Assembly (NCBI GenBank): GCA_014654705.1
Contig: JACVZY010000059.1
Coordinates: 186,001-250,000, forward strand
Reading direction: 5' to 3'
Length of the DNA stretch: 64,000 bases
Origin: Ignavibacteria bacterium
Lineage (GTDB): Bacteria; Bacteroidota; Ignavibacteria; Kapaibacteriales; UBA4661
The notes under the pieces are model-generated. The model worked only from the letters and a program-made list of their open reading frames with translations. It did not search any database and was not told the DNA's origin. Made by a program: the position numbers and the translations under genes. How positions within the stretch are numbered: position 1 is the stretch's first letter; each line of letters opens with the position of its first letter. Of this stretch, positions 33,805 to 43,748 are shown in pieces.

Positions 33805-34725
33805 ATGAACATCACGACGATAGCCTTATTCTGTTTGCTCATATCTTCACCTCTTACGGCGCAAGAACCTCACGTAGCTTCAGGAAAAATAAAACGTTTT
33901 GCACAGTTTCCTTCTGCATACATTGAACCGCGTAACGTTGATGTGTGGCTGCCCGAAGGCTATTCCGACACTATCAAATATTCGGTACTCTATATGCACG
34001 ACGGGCAGATGCTTTTTGATTCTGCTGCCACATGGAACAAGCAAGAATGGGGCGTGGACGAAACGCTGGGAAGGCTTATGGCGGAGGGGAAAATCAAGAA
34101 TTGTATTGTGGTGGGAGTGTGGAATACGAATACTCGCCACAGCGACTATTTTCCACAAAAGCCCTTTGAATCGCTGAAGCCCGCAGAGCAGGATACCGTG
34201 ATGAAGGGGCGACGACCGAATAACCAAGTCTTGTTCTCCCGACCGATTCAATCCGATGCCTATCTGAAATTTTTGGTCACAGAACTCAAGCCCTTCATTG
34301 ATAGCACGTTCTCAACGCTGCCCGATAGGCAGAATACATTTATTGCGGGTTCGAGTATGGGCGGACTTATTTCGATGTATGCTCTGTGTGAGTATCCATC
34401 AGTTTTTGGCGGGGCGGCATGTTTGTCAACACATTGGCTCGGGGTATTTATGAGCAAGGGAAATCCTGTTCCGGCAGCGTTTATGCGGTATTTGAGGGTG
34501 CATTTGCCTTCTCCGAAAAACCACCTCCTGTATTTTGATTATGGCACCAAAACGCTTGACAGTCTCTACAAGCCATTCCAAAAGCAGGCAGACGCTATTA
34601 TGGGAGCAAAAGGCTACACCGCCCGCCACTGGAAAACAAAAGAGTTTGCCCACGAAGATCATTCCGAAAGGGCGTGGCGGAAGAGATTGGATGTGCCGAT
34701 GCTCTTTTTGCTGAGAAAAAATTGA
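33805..34725 (+). CDS. Exported esterase, D-type alpha/beta hydrolase
   Basis: A 306-residue protein with a signal peptide (MNITTIALFCLLISSPLTAQ). It matches the putative esterase family (PF00756-type): NVDVWLPEGYSDTIKYSVLY, then MHDGQMLFD, the nucleophile elbow AGSSMGGLISMYALCEYP (Ser184), and a late His in the EFAHEDHSERAW segment that can complete the triad with an Asp upstream. Family members cleave carbohydrate or siderophore esters (feruloyl, acetyl, enterobactin). Its place near susCD could fit polysaccharide deacylation, but it is separated by the toxin cassette. It converges with the TonB receptor. Confidence 0.88.
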   Translation: MNITTIALFCLLISSPLTAQEPHVASGKIKRFAQFPSAYIEPRNVDVWLPEGYSDTIKYSVLYMHDGQMLFDSAATWNKQEWGVDETLGRLMAEGKIKNCIVVGVWNTNTRHSDYFPQKPFESLKPAEQDTVMKGRRPNNQVLFSRPIQSDAYLKFLVTELKPFIDSTFSTLPDRQNTFIAGSSMGGLISMYALCEYPSVFGGAACLSTHWLGVFMSKGNPVPAAFMRYLRVHLPSPKNHLLYFDYGTKTLDSLYKPFQKQADAIMGAKGYTARHWKTKEFAHEDHSERAWRKRLDVPMLFLLRKN

Positions 34726-34754
34726 GTATCAAAAAACTTTTGAACGCTACCTTC

Positions 34755-36989
34755 TTACAATTTCACATCCACCTGCACCGTAAAATGCCGCGTTGGGGCA
34801 AGATTGCCAATAATTTCGGTGTAATAATAATCCAACAAATTTCGCACATTCAGCGTTACCAGCGCCGGTAAGCCCGCTAAGTTGAGCATATTCACGATAA
34901 GACGTGCATCCACCACATGAATTGGGACGCGAGCTGTGGCATCACGAATGGCAATACTGAGGTCGTCTATCTCGTCGAAACGCGACTGGAAGCGGTAATC
35001 CGCCTGAAGCTGGAATGCTCCCGACGCAACAAAATTGAGCGGAACAATCAAACGCGAGTACCAGAGCGTTGTGGAGCGATATTTCAAAATTTGGTTCAGT
35101 CCCAAGTCCATTGGCGACATGAGCGTAAGCGAGGTTTCAAAGCCCGCAATGCGCTCCGGCAGCCAGCCCGTGATGCCGACCTCGATACCTGTGATACGAG
35201 CGCGAGTGATATTGATAAACTGAATTTGCGGATTCGTCGCCGACGGCAAGCGCGGTTCGACCAAGTCCGTAAATTCGTTATTGAAGACAGCTCCATCCAT
35301 TGTCCAATCTTGCCCGAAGAGCGAAAAGGCTTGCTTGCCGCCCACTTCAAACGACCAACTCCGCTCGCTGCGCATATTTTGATTCGGCGCAACGGTGAAC
35401 GAACCAAAGCGTAGCGCCGCAAAGCGCTCGGTCAGCGTCGGAGCACGGAAGCCCGCACCAATGCTGCCCCGCAACTGTGTCTGCTCCGATAGCACCCACG
35501 TCGCACCAGCTTTAGGGCTGACAATTACGCCGGAGCCTTGTACTCCGCCGCTCGTCTGTTCTACATCGAAGCGGCTTCCCAGCGTGAACGTGAGATTTTT
35601 GAGCGGTTTGTACTCGCCTTGCACATAGGCAGCAGCAATGACTTGCGTGGGGGCGTTGACCGACACAATCGGGCTGCGCTCAATCATATTGAAAATTGCA
35701 TTTACACCGTAGGTGAAAAGCAGCGTAGAATCCACGACGGACGTAAGCTGCACCTCGCCATTAAAAGCGTTTGCCACCGACGCAATTTGCGTTCCTGCCG
35801 TTGCTTGATTCAGCGTCGTGAAGTCCGTGCGATATGCGCCCACGCGGGCAGTCAAGAAAAAGTTTTCACTCACAACATCACGGTAATCTACCGCAAGCAT
35901 CGTTTTGACGGACAGGAAGCGCTCCAAGGGATTCGTGCCAACGGGAGCGCGAGTGGCTTCGCGGAGGCTGCGCCAGAACGTCCAATTCGTGCGGTTGTCG
36001 TTGGCATGACTGAAAATCACGTTCATCGAAGCGCGCTGCGAAAGTTCCACGCTTGCCTTGGCAAAGATGTTGAATTGCCAGTTATCGAAATAATCCACAT
36101 AGCCGTCGTTGCCCTTCCAGCCTACTGCTGCCAGCAGTCCCACGTTCCCGATTTTTTGCGAATAACTCACGTCTGCTCCGCCCAAAAGTGGCATGGTGGA
36201 GCGCCATTTCCACTCGTCATAGCGCGGAAGCGTGTATGCGCCCGCAAAGCCGCGAAAGCGAAATTCGGGTGATTCCGAAGGCTGTGCTGTGATGACGTTT
36301 ATCACGCCGCCCAAAGCGCCAGTGCCGTAGAGAGCCGAGCCTGCGCCTTTCACGACTTCGATACGCTCAACGTTAAACATTGGAATGACATCAAATTTTA
36401 CATCACCACCATCGGCAGAGAGCATCGAAAAACCATCCAGAAACATACTTACTCGCGAACCAAACCCCAGCGAAAAACCCGATGAACCCCGTATGTTTAC
36501 TTGGTCGCGGGCAACATACACGCCCGGAATGTAGCGCAGTGCATCGTCTATGCGTGTAATGTTACGCTGTTGCAGTCCTTGAGCATCTACCGTCGTGATA
36601 CTCACCGGCACATCCTGTGCGGCTTGGGCGCGTTTTCCGGCTGATACCACCACATCATTCGTGCGAAGCATTTGCGGGCGAAGACTGACGGTAACGATTG
36701 CCGTATCGCCATCACGCACGGTAACATTCACCTTCTTGACTTCATACCCAACAAGCGAAACAAGTAGTGTGTAGTTGTCTGCCGGAAGATTTTTGATGAG
36801 AAACGCACCATCTTTGTTGGAATATGCGCCGTAGGCACGCCCCTCCATGCGCAGCGACACGCTGGAAAGCCGTGCACCGGTTTCGGCATCCGTAACCGTG
36901 CCTTTGATGGCACCATTGGCAAAAAGTTCTGCCGAAGCCAGTAATAATACGGCTAGTGCGAAGAGACAAGATGTGAGGCGAGTTTTCAT
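34755..36989 (-). CDS. TonB-dependent receptor with carboxypeptidase-regulatory domain
   Basis: About 744 residues from the ATG at 36989 (MKTRLTSCLFALAVLLLASA); the frame extends to 37067. The order is signal peptide, a carboxypeptidase-regulatory-like domain (IKGTVTDAETGARLSSVSLR, PADNYTLLVSLVGYEVKK), a TonB-type box (NDVVVSAGKRAQAAQDVPVS), plug (ALRYIPGVYVARDQVNIRGS, KGAGSALYGTGALGGVINVI) and barrel ending HFTVQVDVKL. There is no SusD partner, so it is of the single-component type that takes up siderophores, cobalamin or metals. A 14-bp tandem repeat (TTGAATCTTGAGTA / TTGAATCTTGAATG, 37008-37035) lies just upstream of the start. Confidence 0.93.
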   Translation of the reverse strand: MKTRLTSCLFALAVLLLASAELFANGAIKGTVTDAETGARLSSVSLRMEGRAYGAYSNKDGAFLIKNLPADNYTLLVSLVGYEVKKVNVTVRDGDTAIVTVSLRPQMLRTNDVVVSAGKRAQAAQDVPVSITTVDAQGLQQRNITRIDDALRYIPGVYVARDQVNIRGSSGFSLGFGSRVSMFLDGFSMLSADGGDVKFDVIPMFNVERIEVVKGAGSALYGTGALGGVINVITAQPSESPEFRFRGFAGAYTLPRYDEWKWRSTMPLLGGADVSYSQKIGNVGLLAAVGWKGNDGYVDYFDNWQFNIFAKASVELSQRASMNVIFSHANDNRTNWTFWRSLREATRAPVGTNPLERFLSVKTMLAVDYRDVVSENFFLTARVGAYRTDFTTLNQATAGTQIASVANAFNGEVQLTSVVDSTLLFTYGVNAIFNMIERSPIVSVNAPTQVIAAAYVQGEYKPLKNLTFTLGSRFDVEQTSGGVQGSGVIVSPKAGATWVLSEQTQLRGSIGAGFRAPTLTERFAALRFGSFTVAPNQNMRSERSWSFEVGGKQAFSLFGQDWTMDGAVFNNEFTDLVEPRLPSATNPQIQFINITRARITGIEVGITGWLPERIAGFETSLTLMSPMDLGLNQILKYRSTTLWYSRLIVPLNFVASGAFQLQADYRFQSRFDEIDDLSIAIRDATARVPIHVVDARLIVNMLNLAGLPALVTLNVRNLLDYYYTEIIGNLAPTRHFTVQVDVKL

Positions 36990-37115
36990 GGTGTTTTTGG
37001 GGAAATGTTGAATCTTGAGTATTGAATCTTGAATGAAAAATAAAAAACTTTTCAATGCAACATTCATGGTACAAAATTCGATATGAGCATAGTTTTATAT
37101 GCCAAGTGCTGCGGT

Positions 37116-38057
37116 TTAGAGCGGTAAAAGAAGTGTTTGCCATGCTTCTTCGATTTTACCATGTGCCAAAAAGACTTGGGCAACTTTGTGCAGTTTTTCT
37201 TGCAATTTTTCCGGTGGTGGCGGTACGCCAGTCAGCAAGGCATAGAGCGCTCCGAACGCATTACCCGAATTGAGTTCCAAGGAAAAGTCTTCTGCTTGCA
37301 TGGTGTTGTCGAACTTGGTGAATTCGGTGTTGCGAGCAGGTTTTTTCTCTACTCCCGCGAGTTTTGCCAAGTCATTGCCGGTCAAAATCGGGCTTTTACG
37401 AATATGATCGGGCAGTGCATCAATACCAAGTCCGTTCACGCGAGGCTGGACGAGTTCAAAGACCGCATCACCACTTGCGCGGCAGTACCATGCAAGCCCC
37501 ATTCGCCCCACAAGGTCTATTTTGTGCGGATCTATCACATCGCCGCTAAAAATTGAACCGCTCAGGTGAAAACGCACCACGCGGCAAATCGCCATATTGC
37601 CGCTCCCATTAACTTCGGGCGCAAGGTCAATCATTTGCACGAGGCGACATTCCATCACGAACGGTGATTCCATAACACTTGGTGGCTTTACCTCAACACT
37701 TTTGCGCTTCGTAAAGCCCGCTTTGGCAAATTCATCTACGCCGGGCGGATATGTGCAGGAACTTAGATTCGATTGCTCTACCATGCTATGCGTTACTGAG
37801 CTGATAGTACATTCGCCTGTTGTCATCAAATTGGTGTAGGTGTCTTTGAGCGTACCGTCAGTGGCGCGGTGCGATGGACCAAACGCCACCACAGGCGGAT
37901 TTGAGCTAAAAGCATTGAAAAAGCTAAACGGCGACAGATTGGCGTTGCCGCGTGCATCTACCGTGCCGACAAGCGCAATCGGGCGTGGTGCTACGCCGGA
38001 GAGAAAGATTTTATGCAGTTCGCGCGGCGATATTTCGCTTGGGGTAAAGGATTTCAT
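37116..38057 (-). CDS. Flavin reductase-like FMN-binding protein
   Basis: A 313-residue protein with the split-barrel FMN-binding fold: SGVAPRPIALVGTVDARGNA, ANLSPFSFFNAFSSNPPVVA, then FGPSHRATDGTLKDTYTNLM, and CTISSVTHSMVEQSNLSSC. The family binds FMN and includes flavin reductases. It is longer than the ~200-residue basic fold; the C-terminal extension (LAKLAGVEKKPARNTEF...) is common in Bacteroidota members. TrmD lies 54 bases upstream on the same strand. The substrate is unknown. Confidence 0.85.
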   Translation of the reverse strand: MKSFTPSEISPRELHKIFLSGVAPRPIALVGTVDARGNANLSPFSFFNAFSSNPPVVAFGPSHRATDGTLKDTYTNLMTTGECTISSVTHSMVEQSNLSSCTYPPGVDEFAKAGFTKRKSVEVKPPSVMESPFVMECRLVQMIDLAPEVNGSGNMAICRVVRFHLSGSIFSGDVIDPHKIDLVGRMGLAWYCRASGDAVFELVQPRVNGLGIDALPDHIRKSPILTGNDLAKLAGVEKKPARNTEFTKFDNTMQAEDFSLELNSGNAFGALYALLTGVPPPPEKLQEKLHKVAQVFLAHGKIEEAWQTLLLPL

Positions 38058-38111
38058 GGAAGAGAAGATAATGAAAGAATATGTTTTTGAATACTCTAAG
38101 GTGCTAGAATG

Positions 38112-38786
38112 TTATGCCAGCAAATCAGGGCGACGTTCTTGCGTTTTTTTGAGCGCAGTTGCTTCGCGCCATGCGGCGATACGTTTGTGGTCGCCGGAGA
38201 GAAGGATTTCCGGCACTGCATTGCCACGAAACTCTGCGGGGCGCGTGTAGTGCGGCGCGTCGAGCAAATCACTTTGGAAGGAGTCCAAGAGCGCAGATTC
38301 TGAATCGCTCATCGCTCCGGGTAAGAGGCGGACAATCGCGTCCAGCAGAACAAGCGCAGGCAGTTCACCGCCGGTCAGAACATAATCGCCAATCGAAATT
38401 TCCCGCGTGACAAGCACATCCCGTATGCGTTGGTCTATACCTTTGTAATGCCCTGCAAGCATGATGATATTGCGCTTTAGCGAAAGTTCATTCGCAATGG
38501 ACTGCGTGAAACGCTCGCCGTCGGGTGTAAGGAAAATAATATCATCGTATTCGCGTTCCGCCTGCAAGCGCTCAACGCAGGCAAAAACGGGTTCGCAGCG
38601 CAGTATCATCCCAGCACCACCGCCAAAAGGAATATCATCTATTTGGCTGTAATTCCCAAGCCCATCGTCGTGCAGGTTGTGAACGACAATTTCCACCGCA
38701 CCCGCTTCTTGAGCGCGTTTGAGAATACTTGCTTCGATGACGGGCGTGATAAGCTGCGGGACAGCAGTAATAATGTCCACGCGCAT
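38112..38786 (-). CDS. trmD: tRNA (guanine-37-N1)-methyltransferase
   Basis: About 224 residues from the ATG at 38786 ([20 protein letters not shown]); the open frame continues to 38825. It methylates G37 next to the anticodon of tRNAs reading CNN codons, using S-adenosylmethionine through a deep trefoil knot. Diagnostic stretches are [44 protein letters not shown], and [20 protein letters not shown] followed by [16 protein letters not shown]. In many bacteria trmD sits in an rpsP-rimM-trmD-rplS operon; here it stands apart from ribosomal genes. Confidence 0.96.
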   Translation of the reverse strand: MRVDIITAVPQLITPVIEASILKRAQEAGAVEIVVHNLHDDGLGNYSQIDDIPFGGGAGMILRCEPVFACVERLQAEREYDDIIFLTPDGERFTQSIANELSLKRNIIMLAGHYKGIDQRIRDVLVTREISIGDYVLTGGELPALVLLDAIVRLLPGAMSDSESALLDSFQSDLLDAPHYTRPAEFRGNAVPEILLSGDHKRIAAWREATALKKTQERRPDLLA

Positions 38787-39047
38787 CCACCGTTCACGAG
38801 CTTTTGTGGGTTCCATTCTGGGCATGATGTTGGGGTATTGTTTGTGCAGTTCGTTGAAAAAGTTGCTGTTTGTCTCTGGATTCCAAATCTACGAAGATTT
38901 TCACGCAGATTTGTACGAAAAGCCGTAACTTTGTATTCTTATTCGTTTTTCTTTTGCTTTCCATAGCGCATCCATACACGCTTTGTGAAATGCAGTGCAC
39001 GATTTTGTGCCAATAACGGTATTGCTCACATCAAAGGGAAAATGTTC

Positions 39048-39953
39048 ATGCGAAATTGCCCATTCTACGGCACGGGCACGGCTTTGGTAACGCCTTTTCG
39101 TGCCGATGGCTCTGTTGATTTCACAGCACTTGCAAAACTTATTGATTTTCAGATTGACGGTGGTGTAGAGTTTTTGGTTGCCTGCGGCTCTACGGGCGAA
39201 AGTGCCACCATGACGGAAGAAGAAGACCGTTCGGTGATTAGCTTCACGCTGGAGCGCGTTCGCAAAAGCGGCAAACCTGTGAAGGTCGTGGCAGGAACCG
39301 GCTCCAATAATACGCGCGAAGCTGTTCGCTACACGAAATTGGCGCAAGATATGGGTGTAGATGGCGGTTTGGTTGTGACACCATATTACAACAAACCAAC
39401 GGCAGCCGGACTGATGGCGCATTATGGTGCAATTTGCGATGCAGCACCGGACTTTCCGGTCATTCTCTATAATGTTCCTGGTCGCACCGGCTCGAATGTT
39501 CCGGCAGAAACGCAATTAGCCATTGCCGAAGCATATCCGAACATTGTGGCAGCAAAAGAAGCATCCGGCAATCTCGACCAAATGATGGAAATTATTGCCA
39601 ATGCTCCCGAAGGCTTCGTGGTGCTTTCCGGCGACGATTCGCTCACACTTCCACTTGTGGCGGCAGGCGGCAAGGGCGTGATTTCGGTCTTTAGTAATTA
39701 TGCTCCGCGAGGCTTTAGCGATTTGGTGCGTGCGGCGCTTGCGGGCGATTTTGAAAAGGCTCGCCAAATGCAATATCGTTTTCTGGAATTGATGAAGTTA
39801 AATTTTATCGAATCCAACCCGATGCCCGTTAAAGCGGCGCTCGCGATGATGGGTATTATCGAAGAGCATCTGCATCTTCCGCTTGTCCCGATGAAACCCG
39901 AAAACCGCGAAAAACTTCGCTCGGCATTGGTCAAAGCAGGCTTGCTGGCATAG
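39048..39953 (+). CDS. dapA: 4-hydroxy-tetrahydrodipicolinate synthase
   Basis: About 301 residues. It condenses pyruvate with aspartate semialdehyde, the first committed step of lysine and diaminopimelate synthesis. Signature regions are GTALVTPFRADGSVDF, VACGSTGESATMTEEE, VVTPYYNKPTAAGLMAHYGA, ILYNVPGRTGSNV with the catalytic Tyr, and IVAAKEASGNLDQM with the Schiff-base Lys. Two ATGs (39042 and 39048) are possible; AAAGGG about ten bases before 39048 favours it, and MRNCPFYGTGTAL fits the family start. The frame is open from 38985. Confidence 0.96.
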   Translation: MRNCPFYGTGTALVTPFRADGSVDFTALAKLIDFQIDGGVEFLVACGSTGESATMTEEEDRSVISFTLERVRKSGKPVKVVAGTGSNNTREAVRYTKLAQDMGVDGGLVVTPYYNKPTAAGLMAHYGAICDAAPDFPVILYNVPGRTGSNVPAETQLAIAEAYPNIVAAKEASGNLDQMMEIIANAPEGFVVLSGDDSLTLPLVAAGGKGVISVFSNYAPRGFSDLVRAALAGDFEKARQMQYRFLELMKLNFIESNPMPVKAALAMMGIIEEHLHLPLVPMKPENREKLRSALVKAGLLA

Positions 39954-39987
39954 AGAGAATATCACAAATACTTCTTTTCCTGAGATT

Positions 39988-41295
39988 ATGAAACGCACTA
40001 CTGACCAAGTTATGACACAAAAACAAATCTATCGCATTGTTGATAAACTAGCTTCCGCGAAATATGCGAATGAAATGGACTTGCTCAGTTCAGTCATGCG
40101 TGAAATTGTTGACCGCGCCGATATTGAAATAAGCGGTGGTCGCATCTGGGAACTTGACCCTGCCGATGATGCTTACACGCTGCGCTATCAGTACGGTTCG
40201 CTTGATGCCGTGCCGGATAACTACACCGTGACGGTCGAGGAATACCCAATGTTTGCCGAACTGCCCGTGAAACGCACGGTGATGAACTACGAGACGGACG
40301 AAGTGCTGAAGCGCACAGGTATTCGGCTTTACTCTGCGACCGGTATCGGCGAGCTGGTGAAGCGCAAAAGCGGCAAATACTATCCCTACGCACTGGCATT
40401 CAACGCGCCGCAAATCAGCGACAAATTTTTCGATATGATTAACATTATCGGAAGTGCCGTTGGTATTCGTCTGCGCGATTTGGAGCGGCAGCAGCAACAG
40501 CGCGTGATTGAGAAAGACCTCTCGCAAGCATGGGAAATTCAGAAGGGACTTTTGCCCGACCATGAGACCATTTTCCGTGATTATCACCTTTTTGGTATTT
40601 CCATTCCCGACCGCATCGTGGGCGGGGACTACTTTGATTATCTGCGTCCACCGAATAACTATGAGGAACGTCTAAGCGTCCTCGTGAGTGATGCTTCCAG
40701 CAAGGGCATGGCTGCTGCTATCCAAGCACTTTTTGTTTCGGGTGCAATTCGTATGGGCGTGGGCTTTGACCTGAAGATGGCTTCCTTGCTTTCACGGCTA
40801 AACACGCTCATTTATGAAACGTTCCCCTACGAGCGCTTCGTAACGCTGTTCTACTGCGAACTCATTTCATCGGATAAAGGTTTGCTGCTGTATGCTAATG
40901 CGGGACATTGCAATCCGATTCACTACCGCGCTAAAACCCGCGACTTTTATCTTCTGCCCACAACGGGCAGTATGCTGGGTATCTCGCCCGACCAACGGTT
41001 CCGTATTGAAAATATCAATATGTCGCCGGGCGACATTTTGCTGCTCTATACCGATGGTATCATCGAAGCGCAGAACAAACAAGGAAAACTCTTCGGTGAA
41101 AACCGCTTAAAAACGATTCTCCGCAAGATGCACACCAAAACGCCGCGTGAAATCGGGTATGCGTGTATCGAAGCGGCGCAAGTGTTTTCAGCCGGCGCAG
41201 AAGACCGTTACTCCGATGATAAAACCTTGGTCGTGATTAAGCGTATGCTGCCGAATAGCGAAATGCCGGTGATTGTGGCGGGGGTTTCGGAGTAA
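39988..41295 (+). CDS. SpoIIE/RsbU-type PP2C phosphatase
   Basis: A 435-residue protein. The first ~180 residues are GAF-like (an RVADIEISGGRIWELD-type start region, YGSLDAVPDNYTVTVEEYPM, then a helix ending IRLRDLERQQQQRVIEKDLS). The C-terminal part is a SpoIIE PP2C phosphatase: QKGLLPDHETIF, VGGDYFDYLRPP with a metal-binding Asp, VSDASSKGMAAAIQALF (the usual VGDVSGKG is altered), AGHCNPIHYR, GDILLLYTDGIIEAQNKQGK, and DDKTLVVIK. Such proteins dephosphorylate anti-sigma antagonists in partner-switching stress regulation. No anti-sigma gene lies nearby. It follows dapA by 34 bases. Confidence 0.9.
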   Translation: MKRTTDQVMTQKQIYRIVDKLASAKYANEMDLLSSVMREIVDRADIEISGGRIWELDPADDAYTLRYQYGSLDAVPDNYTVTVEEYPMFAELPVKRTVMNYETDEVLKRTGIRLYSATGIGELVKRKSGKYYPYALAFNAPQISDKFFDMINIIGSAVGIRLRDLERQQQQRVIEKDLSQAWEIQKGLLPDHETIFRDYHLFGISIPDRIVGGDYFDYLRPPNNYEERLSVLVSDASSKGMAAAIQALFVSGAIRMGVGFDLKMASLLSRLNTLIYETFPYERFVTLFYCELISSDKGLLLYANAGHCNPIHYRAKTRDFYLLPTTGSMLGISPDQRFRIENINMSPGDILLLYTDGIIEAQNKQGKLFGENRLKTILRKMHTKTPREIGYACIEAAQVFSAGAEDRYSDDKTLVVIKRMLPNSEMPVIVAGVSE

Positions 41296-41307
41296 ATGTA
41301 TCATTCT

Positions 41308-42477
41308 CTACCATAGCAAATCTGCTTCCGCAGCCTTTACAATATCCAATGCCTCTGTGACTGACGCGCCCAGTGCCGTCAAATGTCCCATTTTGCGCCC
41401 CACACGGCTTGTTGCCTTGCCGTAGAGATGCAGTGCCACGCGCCCGTGCCGCATTAAGCCTACAACCGTGTCCGGAACACCGGAGCCGATGCGCTTCCCC
41501 AGCAAATTCGCCATCACTGCCGCCGGAGCTATCAGGTCTGCCGAGCCAAGCGGTAAATTGCAAATAGCGCGAATGTGATTCTCGAACTGCGATGTGTAGC
41601 AGCCTTCTATTGTGTAATGACCCGAATTATGCGGGCGCGGGGCGATTTCATTGTACAACAACTCGTCATTTTCCGTGAGGAACATTTCCACCCCAAAGAC
41701 TCCTACGCCTTCGACGGCTTCCACGGCAGCAAGTGCCATTTCTTGCGCTTTCCGTCGGATACGCTCGTCCGCATCCGGCGCAGGCGCAAGCACGTAACGG
41801 CAGATATGATTTTCTTGTACCGTTTCCACGCACGGATAGGCAACCGTCTCGCCGCGCCGATTGCGGGCGACCATGACGGCAAGTTCTTTGCGAAACTTCA
41901 CGAACTGTTCTGCCATCATTTGGCGCGGAACGTCGGGATCGCTTGTGAAGCGCATAAAAGCTACCATTGCTTGATTGTCCCGTCCGACCGTTGCGTTACC
42001 GTAGCCGTCATAGCCGAGTGTGCGAGTCTTCATCACGTAGGGGTAGCCATGCTCTTTGCCAAAAGCGTACGCTTCTTCTACACTATTGATGGCAGCAAAG
42101 ACGGGGACAGGTATTCCGGCACGCTCCATCGTTTGCTTCTGTGTGAATTTATCTTGTACAAGCCGCAGTGTTTCCGGGGAAGGCAGCACCAAGCGGCGCT
42201 CGGCAATCCGTTCCAAAATCTCTGGTGCAATAAACTCATTTTCCAGCGTGACAATATCGCTTACTTCGGTGAAACGTTCTACTTCTGCGGGATTGAGCCA
42301 GCCTTCAGTAAAATCTAGCTTAGTCATCACGCCTGCGGGCGAGTATTCGGCAGGTTCGATGGTGGCAACACGCAAGCCCAGTCGGTATGCGGCTTGTGCG
42401 CTCATTTTGGCAAGCTGTCCGCCGCCCAGAATCCCGATAGTTACGGGCAAATCGTCATGGTAGAGAGATGAAAGCAC
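41308..42477 (-). CDS. purK: N5-carboxyaminoimidazole ribonucleotide synthase
   Basis: A 389-residue ATP-grasp enzyme of purine synthesis that makes N5-CAIR from AIR, ATP and bicarbonate. It starts IGILGGGQLAKMSAQAAYRL, with the ATP-grasp region around YPYVMKTRTLGYDGYGNATV, EQFVKFRKELAVMVARNRRG and NEIAPRPHNSGHYTIEGCYT, all typical of PurK. The start is a GTG at 42477, since no ATG lies between it and the conserved N-terminus. PurE is not adjacent. Confidence 0.95.
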   Translation of the reverse strand: MLSSLYHDDLPVTIGILGGGQLAKMSAQAAYRLGLRVATIEPAEYSPAGVMTKLDFTEGWLNPAEVERFTEVSDIVTLENEFIAPEILERIAERRLVLPSPETLRLVQDKFTQKQTMERAGIPVPVFAAINSVEEAYAFGKEHGYPYVMKTRTLGYDGYGNATVGRDNQAMVAFMRFTSDPDVPRQMMAEQFVKFRKELAVMVARNRRGETVAYPCVETVQENHICRYVLAPAPDADERIRRKAQEMALAAVEAVEGVGVFGVEMFLTENDELLYNEIAPRPHNSGHYTIEGCYTSQFENHIRAICNLPLGSADLIAPAAVMANLLGKRIGSGVPDTVVGLMRHGRVALHLYGKATSRVGRKMGHLTALGASVTEALDIVKAAEADLLW

Positions 42478-42517
42478 AGTGTCAGAAAGTTTCTTGAGTG
42501 AGAAATTGGGGAGTTAT

Positions 42518-43258
42518 TTAGGGTTTGGAGGCTTGGAAGCTGCTTTGTTGTTCGAAATTCCTCATTCCTAATTCGTAATTCTCCGGCTTTGCCGAGCGCG
42601 GCGCTTCCCAACGTGGCGCTTCCCAGCGAATAGCAAGATTGATGCGCTGCCGGAAGGGATCGAGTTGCAGACTGGCTTTGAATTCGTCGCTTACATCGAA
42701 ATCAAAAAGATGCGCTCCCACGTAGGCATCTATCGCCGCAAGCCCAATCACGCCAACCATAGCAACAATCGAAACATCACGCAAATCGCGGTAAATCTCG
42801 CGCTGGCGTAGTAACCTATCTTTTGTGCCAATGGGGCTAAGAGAATCAATTGTATTGATGTACGCTGTGTTTGCATTGGCAAATTGTGTGCTATTGTAAA
42901 TCGTAAAGCCTACTGCCGTTCCGAAGCCGCCAAGAAAAATAGGCGCTTTCCAATAGCTTTCCACATAGATTTGCCCCAAGCCCGGAATCAGCGATAATGT
43001 CAGTGCCAGTACAGGACTTTTGGTCATCGTGGCGTTTGTGCTTCGTGTCGCGCTCGTGGAAGGCGGGGTTTGCATCATGCTTTCAATGGGGACAAACGTT
43101 TTTTCATTGGTGGTCGTGTCGCGTGTTTGTGCGTTTGCTTGGGTGACGAGCGAAGAGCACAACCATACGATGACACAAAACAACCGCAGCCCGCTTCGGA
43201 ACAATGTTCGTGGGCGGACTGCGCTTGAGCAAATACGGTAAAGGTGATGAGAGAGCAT
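42518..43258 (-). CDS. DUF5683-like membrane protein with repeat-derived C-terminus
   Basis: About 246 residues from the ATG at 43258. A signal segment (LRLFCVIVWLCSSLVTQANA) and a Ser/Thr-rich stretch precede the DUF5683-like core: SPVLALTLSLIPGLGQIYVE, then SYWKAPIFLGGFGTAVGFTI, and further membrane helices around SIVAMVGVIGLAAIDAYVG, ending in FDVSDEFKASLQLDPFRQR. The function of this group is unknown, but it is widespread in Bacteroidota. The last ~35 residues are odd: RWEAPRWEAPR is a tandem five-residue duplication and ENYELGMRNFEQ is encoded by the dispersed repeat at 42551, so the tail was extended by repeat DNA. Confidence 0.78.
   Translation of the reverse strand: MLSHHLYRICSSAVRPRTLFRSGLRLFCVIVWLCSSLVTQANAQTRDTTTNEKTFVPIESMMQTPPSTSATRSTNATMTKSPVLALTLSLIPGLGQIYVESYWKAPIFLGGFGTAVGFTIYNSTQFANANTAYINTIDSLSPIGTKDRLLRQREIYRDLRDVSIVAMVGVIGLAAIDAYVGAHLFDFDVSDEFKASLQLDPFRQRINLAIRWEAPRWEAPRSAKPENYELGMRNFEQQSSFQASKP
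42551..42580. repeat. Short dispersed repeat, copy 2 (inside a gene)
   Basis: TTCGAAATTCCTCATTCCTA followed by ATTCGTAATT, 28 of 30 bases identical to 12736-12765. It lies within the 3' end of the DUF5683-like gene and encodes part of its C-terminus. Confidence 0.75.
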
Positions 43259-43273
43259 AATGCACAAAGAAGG

Positions 43274-43651
43274 TTACTTCACCGCAACAACTTCAATTTC
43301 GACCTGTACATCCTTTGGAAGACGCGCCACTTCTATCGTGGAGCGGGCAGGCTTGATTTCGCCGAGATATTTGCCATAGACTTCGTTCATGGCAGCAAAA
43401 TTATTCATGTCTTTCAAAAACACGGTTGCTTTGGCAATATGTCCCAGTTCGTAGCCAGCTTCGGCAAGAACGGCTTTGATGTTTTCCAGAACTTGCGTGG
43501 TCTGCTCGGTGATGCCGCCTGCGACGACTTCTCCTGCGGGCGTAAGCGGAATCTGTCCCGCCAGAAAGAGCATCGTGCCTTGTGTTTCGATGCCTTGCGA
43601 ATACGGACCAAGCGCAGCAGGCGCGTTGGAGGAGGAAATGATTTTTCTCAT
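43274..43651 (-). CDS. ridA: RidA-family reactive enamine/imine deaminase
   Basis: A 125-residue protein of the standard RidA length. It has [60 protein letters not shown] and the catalytic Arg in [20 protein letters not shown]. RidA hydrolyses 2-aminoacrylate and related intermediates released by PLP enzymes. It lies 15 bases upstream of the DUF5683-like gene on the same strand, so they may be co-transcribed. Confidence 0.95.
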   Translation of the reverse strand: MRKIISSSNAPAALGPYSQGIETQGTMLFLAGQIPLTPAGEVVAGGITEQTTQVLENIKAVLAEAGYELGHIAKATVFLKDMNNFAAMNEVYGKYLGEIKPARSTIEVARLPKDVQVEIEVVAVK

Positions 43652-43748
43652 GGAAGTGTAGAATGGTAAGTGGAAAGAAATGATAAATTATGGATGGTAA
43701 AAGATACAAATATTATTGTGCAAGAGTTTGATGTTGCGTTGCTTGAAT

